Assembly: GCA_902561795.1 (NCBI GenBank)
Contig: CACERG010000015.1
Span: forward strand, 1 to 49,204
From: an uncultured Bacteroidota bacterium
GTDB lineage: Bacteria > Bacteroidota > Bacteroidia > Flavobacteriales > Flavobacteriaceae
Length of the DNA stretch: 49,204 nt
Direction of reading: 5' to 3'
The notes beneath the pieces were generated by a model, which did not search any database, had not been told where the DNA came from, and saw only the letters and a program-made list of their open reading frames with translations. Positions 16,828 through 24,156 of the stretch are shown here, piece by piece (the first letter of the stretch is position 1; every line of letters begins with the position of its first letter). The position numbers and the translations under genes are program-made.

Positions 16828-17631
16828 ATGGGAAAAGTAGTTTTAGTTACAGGAGCATCTTCAGGCTTAGGTCTTGAATCAGCACTTTATCTAACAAAAA
16901 AGGGCTACGTAGTTTTCGGGACGAGTCGAAATCCAGATAATTTCAAAAAATCTGTACCATTCAGATTAATTAAATTAGAAATTACAGATCTCACTTCAAT
17001 AAAGACTTGTGTATCAAAAATATTGTCTTTGAGTGGTAAAATAGATGTTTTAATTAATAATGCCGGAGTTGGGATTACTGGACCTTTAGAAGAATTAAAC
17101 TCTGAGAAAGTAGTTGAAAATTTTTCTACAAATTGCTTTGGACCTTTGAATTTAATTCAAGCAGTACTTCCTCACATGCGAAAGCAACAGTCGGGTACTA
17201 TTATTAATGTGACATCAATTGGTGGATACATGGGGCTTCCTTTTCGTGGAGTATTTTCAGCTTCTAAAAGTGCATTCATGACTATGACAGAGAGTTTACG
17301 AATGGAAGTCAAAGAATTTGGAATTAAAGTATGTACACTCGCACCCGGTGATTATGCTACTGATGTAGCATCTAGAAGATATCATTCCCCCGTTTTAAAA
17401 AACTCTCCATACAAAAAATATGCTAAAGGAATTAAAACAATGGATGAACACGTTGATAAAGGTAATCCCCCGATAGAAATTGCAAAAGCAATCTATAATA
17501 TTCTAAATAATAGCAATCTTAAAGTACATTATCGAGTTGGAGCTATTTTACAAAAGTTATCAATATTTTTAAAAAAAATACTACCAAGCCAAATATTTGA
17601 AAGACTAATCATGAATCATTATAAATTATAA
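16828..17631 (+). CDS. SDR-family protein with Tyr-to-Phe change at the active site
   Basis: Short-chain dehydrogenase/reductase fold of 267 aa. The NAD(P)-binding TGASSGLG (8-15), the structural NNAG (77-80), Asn102 and catalytic-type Ser130 are present. The usual YxxxK appears as FSASK: Phe143 replaces Tyr (codon TTT, 17254-17256), with Lys147 kept. Loss of the Tyr hydroxyl normally abolishes or strongly reduces SDR redox activity, so this copy may be inactive, use another donor, or have a binding role. The start is the ATG at 16828; the in-frame TTG at 16807 would lie inside the SRP RNA. The substrate is unknown. The transaldolase gene follows after 6 bases. Confidence 0.82.
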   Translation: MGKVVLVTGASSGLGLESALYLTKKGYVVFGTSRNPDNFKKSVPFRLIKLEITDLTSIKTCVSKILSLSGKIDVLINNAGVGITGPLEELNSEKVVENFSTNCFGPLNLIQAVLPHMRKQQSGTIINVTSIGGYMGLPFRGVFSASKSAFMTMTESLRMEVKEFGIKVCTLAPGDYATDVASRRYHSPVLKNSPYKKYAKGIKTMDEHVDKGNPPIEIAKAIYNILNNSNLKVHYRVGAILQKLSIFLKKILPSQIFERLIMNHYKL

Positions 17632-17637
17632 AATCAT

Positions 17638-18291
17638 ATGAAATTTTTTATTGATACAGCAAACCTAAATCAAATTAGAGAAGCACAAGATTTAGGGGTT
17701 TTAGATGGAGTTACTACAAATCCATCTTTAATGGCTAAAGAAGGTATAACAGGAAATAGTAACATAATAAAGCATTACAAGGATATTTGTGAGATAGTTA
17801 ATGGAGATGTCTCTGCTGAAGTAATCTCTGTTGACTTTGAGGGTATGAAACGAGAAGGAGAGATGCTAGCGAACCTGAACACTCAAATTGTTGTCAAAGT
17901 TCCTATGATAGAAGAAGGAGTCAAAGCTTTAAAATACTTTTCTGATGTAGGAATAAAGACTAATTGCACTCTTGTTTTCTCTTCAGGACAGGCACTTATA
18001 GCTGCAAAGGCTGGAGCTAATTATGTTTCTCCATTTATTGGTCGTTTAGATGACAATTCAACAGATGGTTTAGAATTAATAAAAGAAATTCGTCAAATCT
18101 ATGATAATTTTGCTTTTAAAACACAAATTCTAGCAGCATCTATCCGACATACAATGCATATTGTAAATTGTGCTAAAATTGGAGCAGATGTTATAACAGG
18201 TCCTCTTTCATCAATCAAAGGTCTTTTAAATCATCCACTTACTGATATAGGATTAAAAAAGTTTTTAGAGGATTATAAAAAAGGAAACTAG
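17638..18291 (+). CDS. transaldolase / fructose-6-phosphate aldolase family protein
   Basis: Small class I aldolase of 217 aa. The Schiff-base Lys87 lies in IVVKVPM. Other family segments are FIDTANLNQI, DGVTTNPSLMAKEG, SPFIGRLDD and AASIRHTMHI. The short form includes both true transaldolases of the pentose phosphate pathway and fructose-6-phosphate aldolases, and sequence alone does not settle which. In Bacteroidota without a long transaldolase this type usually serves as transaldolase. Its TAG stop and that of the minus-strand neighbour share the same CTAG. Confidence 0.88.
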   Translation: MKFFIDTANLNQIREAQDLGVLDGVTTNPSLMAKEGITGNSNIIKHYKDICEIVNGDVSAEVISVDFEGMKREGEMLANLNTQIVVKVPMIEEGVKALKYFSDVGIKTNCTLVFSSGQALIAAKAGANYVSPFIGRLDDNSTDGLELIKEIRQIYDNFAFKTQILAASIRHTMHIVNCAKIGADVITGPLSSIKGLLNHPLTDIGLKKFLEDYKKGN

Positions 18292-19667
18292 AGACCTTTT
18301 AAAACTTTCTCAAAATCAAGATCGTAGAAATTTCCAAATCCTTCCACTATAAACCCGCTTTTATTTAGTGCTATACTTTTGTTTAAAAGCGTTAAAACCC
18401 AAGCTTTGCTTGCTTTATCAAAATCTGTTAATGCAAATTGATCATTAGAATCTAAACCCATCATTTTTTGAACTTGATCGGTTAAGGCATTAAAAGGTTG
18501 AATACAAATTCCTATAAATCTTATATTAGGATAAGTACTTTTTAGTCTATTTAAACGATTCAATGTGTTACGGTACTGATTCATTTGTGTTTGTGACCAA
18601 AAGTAAATTACTGTAGATTTGCCATAAGCTAATGAGGCGCTATTTACAGTTTTTCTTTCAAAATTTTGAAGTAAGACTTTAGGTAAAGGTTTCCCATTAT
18701 TCATTTTACTTATATCTTGATGTAATTCTAAAACCTCACTTAAATACTGTTTGGAGTTATTTACAGTAGCATAATATTGCAGAAATAGATCATGTTCTGT
18801 TTGATTTTTAAATTTTAACATTTCCTCAAATGCAATCGCTCTAGCGAGATTGTTTCTAAGTAATTTGCCAGAAACCATTTTATCCAAGATTTCCAATCTT
18901 CTAATGTTAAAAGATGTTGTTTCTTTCGCACTAAAATATGGTTCTCCCACCTTTAGTGCTTTTTGACTTATATAGTTTAAAATATAATTAACATAGGGAT
19001 CAAAAAATGCTAAATCATTATCACCATAGTTTAGAAATTTACGATAACTAAAAAACAGACTATCTTTTGCTTCTGTCCATTTTGAACTGCGTAATAATGC
19101 ATATCTTTCTCTAATACTTGCATAAGGATAAATGTAGGCTGCCTGAGTAACCTTTTGAGCAATTGGACTTAAATCATTTATTGAATCCATTTTAATCCAA
19201 GAAGCTTTTTTTTCAAGTAATAACGAATCTATTATTTTTTTAAATACTATTTGATTACTTGAGTATTTTGATGATAGAAAATTTACTTCTTCTTCTTGCC
19301 TAAGGTATATATCAATAAGAAAATTATTTTTTGTTGCTCCGATACCAGAAAATACGATAGACTCATTGAAAGTAGTAGCATTAATCCTTATCCAGAGACT
19401 ATCAGCTTCTTCCAAAAGAACAGTCTGATATTCTGGTAAATGTTCAAGTTTATATATGCCACTTGTGAGTGAGTCATATTTCCTTTGAAATTTAAAGTTA
19501 TCATCTAAATCAAGCATATCAATAACATTAGATCCTTGATACAAGGTTACATCACGTGAGGATGGATTAATTATTTGTCCGCCCAAGAAAATTCCATTAC
19601 GCGTTTTTGTATTTGAATTACATCCAAGTAGAATTAAAAAAATAAAAATGAATTTTAATTTTTTCAT
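18288..19667 (-). CDS. thioredoxin-fold lipoprotein lacking the CxxC motif
   Basis: Lipoprotein of 459 aa with a signal ending LILLGC (Cys16). The N-terminal part (about 25-125) resembles the DUF4369-type beta domain that precedes TlpA-like modules in Bacteroidota. A helical middle follows. Residues about 345-459 have the thioredoxin-like layout: STVIYFWS, a helix, RFIGICIQ, and a terminal GNFYDLD segment. Where TlpA proteins have WCxxC this one has WSQTQM (357-362), so it has no redox cysteine pair and probably is not an oxidoreductase. It likely faces the periplasm. Its function is unknown, and it is convergent with the transaldolase gene. Confidence 0.75.
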   Translation of the reverse strand: MKKLKFIFIFLILLGCNSNTKTRNGIFLGGQIINPSSRDVTLYQGSNVIDMLDLDDNFKFQRKYDSLTSGIYKLEHLPEYQTVLLEEADSLWIRINATTFNESIVFSGIGATKNNFLIDIYLRQEEEVNFLSSKYSSNQIVFKKIIDSLLLEKKASWIKMDSINDLSPIAQKVTQAAYIYPYASIRERYALLRSSKWTEAKDSLFFSYRKFLNYGDNDLAFFDPYVNYILNYISQKALKVGEPYFSAKETTSFNIRRLEILDKMVSGKLLRNNLARAIAFEEMLKFKNQTEHDLFLQYYATVNNSKQYLSEVLELHQDISKMNNGKPLPKVLLQNFERKTVNSASLAYGKSTVIYFWSQTQMNQYRNTLNRLNRLKSTYPNIRFIGICIQPFNALTDQVQKMMGLDSNDQFALTDFDKASKAWVLTLLNKSIALNKSGFIVEGFGNFYDLDFEKVLKGL

Positions 19668-19741
19668 ACGTATCTTAAAAATACAGATTTTTCAATTTGT
19701 AAAATATTTAAAGTCATTTTAGATTCAAATCACTTATTGTG

Positions 19742-19749
19742 TATGTTTG
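19742..19749 (+). promoter_or_regulatory. possible -7 box (TATGTTTG) for the ABC-F gene
   Basis: TATGTTTG fits TAnnTTTG and would place the start at about 19756, seven bases before the ATG at 19763. I see no TTG at the expected -33 distance, so the call is tentative. It also argues that the earlier in-frame GTG at 19739 is not the true start. Confidence 0.4.
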
Positions 19750-19762
19750 CAAAAAAATAATT

Positions 19763-21388
19763 ATGCTAACTGTTTCAAATCTATCGGTTCAATTTGGTAA
19801 ACGGGTATTATTTGATGATGTAAATATAAGTTTTACTCCTGGAAATTGTTATGGAATTATCGGGGCTAATGGTGCAGGAAAGTCAACATTTTTAAAAATT
19901 ATTTCAGGTAAACAAGAAGCAAATTCTGGAAATGTTTCTTTAGAACATGGTAAGCGACTTTCGGTTCTAGAACAAAATCATAATGCTTATGATGGGGATA
20001 TTGTTTTAGATGCTGTCCTGAAAGGAAATAAAGTCTTGTTTGATGTAAAAACTGAAATGGATAATTTATATGCAAAAGAAAATTTTACTGATGAGGACGG
20101 TGACAGAGTAGGAGCACTTCAAGTAAGTTATGAGGAGATGGGTGGCTGGAATGCTGATAGTGAGGCAGCGTCACTTCTCTCCAATTTAGAAATTCCAGAG
20201 CAATTACATGGTACACTAATGAGCGACTTGGATGGTAAACAAAAAGTGCGTGTTTTGCTAGCTCAAGCACTATTCGGAAATCCTGATGTTTTAATAATGG
20301 ATGAACCAACGAATGATTTAGATTACGACACAATTATGTGGCTGGAAGATTTTTTAGCTAATTATGAAAACACTGTTATTGTAGTATCGCATGATCGACA
20401 TTTTCTTGATTCTGTTTGCACTCATATTTCAGATATAGATTTTGGAAAAATTAATCATTATTCTGGCAATTATACCTTCTGGTATGAGTCGAGCCAGTTG
20501 GCGCTGAGACAGCGCACTCAACAGAATAAAAAAGCTGAGGAGAAGAAAAAAGAATTAGAAGAATTTATAGCTAGATTTTCTGCTAATGTCGCAAAATCAA
20601 AACAAGCTACTTCAAGAAAAAAAATGATTGAAAGACTAGATATTGAGGAAATAAAGCCTTCTAGCAGAAGATATCCTGCTATTATTTTTGATCAAGAGAG
20701 AGACGCTGGAGACCAAATTTTAAGTGTTGATAATCTTTCAGGCTCAGTAAGTGGAGAAGTTCTTTTTAATGAGATTTATTTTAATCTTGCAAAAAAAGAT
20801 AAAGTAATTATTTATTCAAAAGATACTCGTGCTGTTTCTTTGTTTTATGATATAATATCTGGAGCATCCAAATCTTATACCGGTAAATTTAACTGGGGTA
20901 TTACTACTACTCAGGCATACTTGCCTGCAGATCATGAATTTTTCTTTCACGACTCTATCTCATTAGTTGATTGGTTGCGCCAATACGCGAAAATAAAAGA
21001 AGAGAAGGAAGAAGTTTTTCTACGTGGCTTTTTAGGAAAGATGCTCTTTAGTGGTGACGAAGCATTAAAAAAATCAAACGTATTATCAGGTGGTGAAAAA
21101 GTTCGTTGTATGCTTTCAAAAATGATGATGCAACGTGCAAATGTCCTTTTACTAAATGAACCTACAAATCATTTAGATCTAGAATCAATAACTGCATTAA
21201 ATAATTCTCTCAAAAATTTCAAAGGAACGCTTTTATGTAGTACATCTGACAATACCTTTTCTCAAACACTTGGTAATAGAATTATTGAGTTAACTCCAAA
21301 TGGAGTTATAGATAGATATATGAGTTTTGATGAATACATGACAGACCAAAAGATTAAAGAACTTCAATTAAAAATGAGAATTAAATAG
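19763..21388 (+). CDS. ABC-F family ATPase with one intact and one degenerate ATP site
   Basis: Soluble tandem ABC protein of 541 aa, of the ABC-F group that acts at the ribosome. NBD1 has Walker A GANGAGKST (34-42), Walker B MDEPT (Asp180, Glu181) and H-loop His210. Its signature is DLDGKQ (155-160) instead of LSGGE. The linker between the domains (about 245-300) is helical and charged, as in ABC-F proteins. NBD2 has an intact signature LSGGE (441-445), but YSKDTRAVS in place of Walker A (351-359), LNEPT with Asn465 in Walker B, and STSD with Ser495 in place of the H-loop His. Site 1 is therefore complete and site 2 is not. It resembles the YbiT group; the exact role is unknown. Confidence 0.88.
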   Translation: MLTVSNLSVQFGKRVLFDDVNISFTPGNCYGIIGANGAGKSTFLKIISGKQEANSGNVSLEHGKRLSVLEQNHNAYDGDIVLDAVLKGNKVLFDVKTEMDNLYAKENFTDEDGDRVGALQVSYEEMGGWNADSEAASLLSNLEIPEQLHGTLMSDLDGKQKVRVLLAQALFGNPDVLIMDEPTNDLDYDTIMWLEDFLANYENTVIVVSHDRHFLDSVCTHISDIDFGKINHYSGNYTFWYESSQLALRQRTQQNKKAEEKKKELEEFIARFSANVAKSKQATSRKKMIERLDIEEIKPSSRRYPAIIFDQERDAGDQILSVDNLSGSVSGEVLFNEIYFNLAKKDKVIIYSKDTRAVSLFYDIISGASKSYTGKFNWGITTTQAYLPADHEFFFHDSISLVDWLRQYAKIKEEKEEVFLRGFLGKMLFSGDEALKKSNVLSGGEKVRCMLSKMMMQRANVLLLNEPTNHLDLESITALNNSLKNFKGTLLCSTSDNTFSQTLGNRIIELTPNGVIDRYMSFDEYMTDQKIKELQLKMRIK

Positions 21389-21436
21389 TATTAATCTATA
21401 AAATTTCAATCGAATAATATTCCTTATTTCCTTAAT

Positions 21437-23098
21437 TTACCAGAAAAATGAATACAATAATGCAAGTATTATCATCAAAATAAAGGATCCTACGTTATAT
21501 ATTGAGGATGTATCAAAAACCCCCTTATCAAGTTTTATAGCTTTTTTATCGTCACTTATTTTATTCTCTTTAATACTTACAATTGCAATAACAATCATTG
21601 AAAGAATTGCAGTTAATCCCATTTGATCCAAAAATGGTAGCGTTGGAAAAAATTCTTCTACTGGAGAATTCACTAACCAACCTTTTGGACCGACTTTAAA
21701 AAATAGTGCTATTGGAATTGAAGCTAGAGCTCCAAAAACTGCACCTTTATTTGAGGTTTTTTTCCAAAACAGCCCTAACACGAATACAGAAAGAATACCT
21801 GGACTTACTATTCCTGTGTACTCTTGAATAAATTGAAAAGCCTGGTCAATACCACCAAGTAATGGTGCCATAATTGTTGCAATTATTAGAGCAATAAATG
21901 CAGAAAGGCGGCCTACATTTACAGTTTTTGATTCACTTGCATTTTTATTAATCAATTGCTTATAAATATCCATAGTGAAAATAGTTGCTGTTGAATTTAA
22001 CATTGATGCCAAAGATGACACTATTGCGGCGGCAAGCGCAGCCACTGCGACTCCTTTTAATCCAGTAGGCAGAAATTGCATCAACCAAGGATAGGCTTTG
22101 TCTGCTTGATCTAATGAGGGAAGATTAGTCATTCCTGATTCTCCTAATTTTTCCATTAGCAAAGGATCATTTATAATTACATATGCTGCAATCCCTGGAA
22201 TTACAACAATAAGTGGTATTATCATTTTTAAACCAGCAGCAAATAAAATTCCTTTTTGAGATTCTTCTAAGGATTTTGCAGCAAGTGTTCTTTGAATGAT
22301 GTATTGATTAAATCCCCAATAGTATAAATTTGCAATCCACATTCCTCCAATCAAAACACCAATACCGGGTAAGTTCATATATTCAGGATTATTTTTTTCA
22401 AGTATCATATCGAAACGTTCAGGAACTGCAGCATAAATTGAATTTAGACCTTTAATAAAACCTTGCCCACCAGATGCAGTATCCAACGCAAGATATGTGG
22501 TGACTAATCCTCCTAAAATTAAAACTACCACTTGAATAATGTCAGTCCATGCAACTGCTGAAAGTCCTCCATAAAGAGAATATGCAACAGCAAATAAAGC
22601 TAAACCAACTATTGCATAGATCATATTAACCCCCAATATTGTCTGAAGAGCCAGTCCACCAAGATAGAGGACTGAAGCTAGATTTACAAAAATGTATAGG
22701 GCAATCCAAAATACGGCTAAAATTGTCTTTAATTCACTTGAATATCTTTGCTCGACGAATTCAGGAATTGTATAAATTTTCTTCTTTATAAAAATTGGTA
22801 AAAAAAACTTCCCAACAACTATCAATGTCAATGCAGCCATCCATTCGTATGTTGCTATTGCTAGTCCACCTGCGAAGCCTGAGCCTGACATTCCGATAAA
22901 TTGTTCTGCTGAGATGTTTGCTGCTATTAGAGATGCCCCAATTGCCCACCAGGGAAGTGATTTGCTAGCAAGAAAATAATCTTCTGTACTTTTAGTTTTA
23001 CCCTTTTTTGACCTTGATACCCATAGTCCAACACTTAAAATTACAATTGCATACAGAGCAAAAACAATATAATCTAATGTTTCAAAATTGGTATTCAT
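21437..23098 (-). CDS. sodium/solute symporter of the SSS family, vSGLT-like
   Basis: Inner-membrane Na+-coupled transporter of 553 aa with about 14 hydrophobic segments. It closely resembles the Vibrio galactose transporter vSGLT through STEDYFLASKSLPWWAIGASLIAANISAEQFIGMSGSGFAGGLAIATYEWMAALTLI (read in pieces), YTIPEFVEQRYS and GLSAVAWTDIIQ. The Gln and Glu in the first block and the NQYIIQR region match sugar-binding positions of vSGLT. A sugar is thus the likely substrate, though not proven. The start is the ATG at 23098, with a GTG one codon upstream. It is probably a single-gene unit. A TATTTTTG box on the minus strand (23159 to 23152) is a possible promoter element. Confidence 0.9.
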   Translation of the reverse strand: MNTNFETLDYIVFALYAIVILSVGLWVSRSKKGKTKSTEDYFLASKSLPWWAIGASLIAANISAEQFIGMSGSGFAGGLAIATYEWMAALTLIVVGKFFLPIFIKKKIYTIPEFVEQRYSSELKTILAVFWIALYIFVNLASVLYLGGLALQTILGVNMIYAIVGLALFAVAYSLYGGLSAVAWTDIIQVVVLILGGLVTTYLALDTASGGQGFIKGLNSIYAAVPERFDMILEKNNPEYMNLPGIGVLIGGMWIANLYYWGFNQYIIQRTLAAKSLEESQKGILFAAGLKMIIPLIVVIPGIAAYVIINDPLLMEKLGESGMTNLPSLDQADKAYPWLMQFLPTGLKGVAVAALAAAIVSSLASMLNSTATIFTMDIYKQLINKNASESKTVNVGRLSAFIALIIATIMAPLLGGIDQAFQFIQEYTGIVSPGILSVFVLGLFWKKTSNKGAVFGALASIPIALFFKVGPKGWLVNSPVEEFFPTLPFLDQMGLTAILSMIVIAIVSIKENKISDDKKAIKLDKGVFDTSSIYNVGSFILMIILALLYSFFW

Positions 23099-23195
23099 CA
23101 CTTAATTATTTTAAGGTTTAATTATTTATTATGGTTAATACTTTTAACGCACAAAAATATCAACTTAAGGATGCAAAATAAAAAATTAAAGGTGC

Positions 23196-23417
23196 TTAAA
23201 AAAGGTGTTGCAATATTTTTTCACCTATTTCAATTTCATCTTTGTGAAGAAATACTTGTTGAACTATTGGGTTAGAAATTCCAAAGCCAGCTAATCTAGC
23301 TGATTCTGATTCATCTTTAATTATAGGGAAAATTTTTTTCTCAGACAATGCTTGCTCCAAGGCCAAAACCTCAACGATTGATCCAGTGAAAAAATGTAAA
23401 TAATCTGAGTCAGGCAC
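23196..23417 (-). CDS. DUF2007-type small protein
   Basis: Small protein of 73 aa. The FTGSIVEVLALEQALSEKKIFPIIKDESESARLAGFG core matches what I remember of DUF2007, described only as a putative signal-transducing domain. There is no membrane segment. The start is GTG at 23417, as no ATG is available upstream in frame. It begins 5 bases after the stop of the two-TM protein gene, so both are probably co-transcribed. The function is unknown. Confidence 0.7.
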   Translation of the reverse strand: MPDSDYLHFFTGSIVEVLALEQALSEKKIFPIIKDESESARLAGFGISNPIVQQVFLHKDEIEIGEKILQHLF

Positions 23418-23422
23418 TACTT

Positions 23423-24103
23423 CTAAGCCTTATTATAGCGATTATCCCAGATAGCAGGATTAAAATTTTTACCCAGTGCAAATCCAAAATATAAAACAAT
23501 TGATGCGATAGCTTTAAACATAAAAAATAAAAGCATCCAGTAAGATGAATCGTTCTGATTCTTTGTAAATAATGATAGAGGTGTCAATTCTGTAAAAACC
23601 CAACTTAATGCAAGAACAGCCAAAAGTAAGTTCCAAATATTTTTAAATGGCCACATTAACGCTTTGCGGAATGGATGTAAGTCGTTTCCCCATTTATGAA
23701 TTAAATAATAATACTCATTTCCTAAAGGCACAAATAGAAGAGGGTCATCTTTTTTTTCTAGTCTAAAAAGAACAGAAGGAGCCATAATTTTAAATTCTGA
23801 AAGTTTTGTTTTGTGCTCTTTTTCTAACTTTTTTATATGTTTAAGTGCTTCGATTGGAAGTTTATTTTTAAAATATTTTATATCTAGAAATCTTAATCTA
23901 TAATCAATACTTACTTTTTTTATATGATCAATATGATATATTCTATCTTTAGAAAGTTTATTAAGATCAAAATTATTGATAGTATTAATACTCAATCTAT
24001 CAATAAAATTTGAAAGATTTGCTTTATGTTCCTCGTAGGTGCTCTCTCGGTTAAGCTTTAATGCAGATTCAATGTTAGTTCGTTGGATAAGCTTCATCTT
24101 CAT
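23423..24103 (-). CDS. conserved hypothetical protein with two C-terminal membrane segments
   Basis: Protein of 226 aa without a family I recognise. Residues 1-150 are soluble and charged, with a helical section rich in Lys and Glu (about 78-106). Two hydrophobic segments lie at about 157-171 (NLLLAVLALSWVF) and 188-208 (YWMLLFFMFKAIASIVLYFG). The chain ends in a short polar tail. This suggests an inner-membrane hairpin with a large cytoplasmic N-terminal part. It sits between pheT and the DUF2007-type gene on the same strand and likely forms a unit with the latter. Confidence 0.65.
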   Translation of the reverse strand: MKMKLIQRTNIESALKLNRESTYEEHKANLSNFIDRLSINTINNFDLNKLSKDRIYHIDHIKKVSIDYRLRFLDIKYFKNKLPIEALKHIKKLEKEHKTKLSEFKIMAPSVLFRLEKKDDPLLFVPLGNEYYYLIHKWGNDLHPFRKALMWPFKNIWNLLLAVLALSWVFTELTPLSLFTKNQNDSSYWMLLFFMFKAIASIVLYFGFALGKNFNPAIWDNRYNKA

Positions 24104-24156
24104 AACTCAATTTCATTTACAACAAAAATAGCAATATTTATATCAAATTTAAAATA

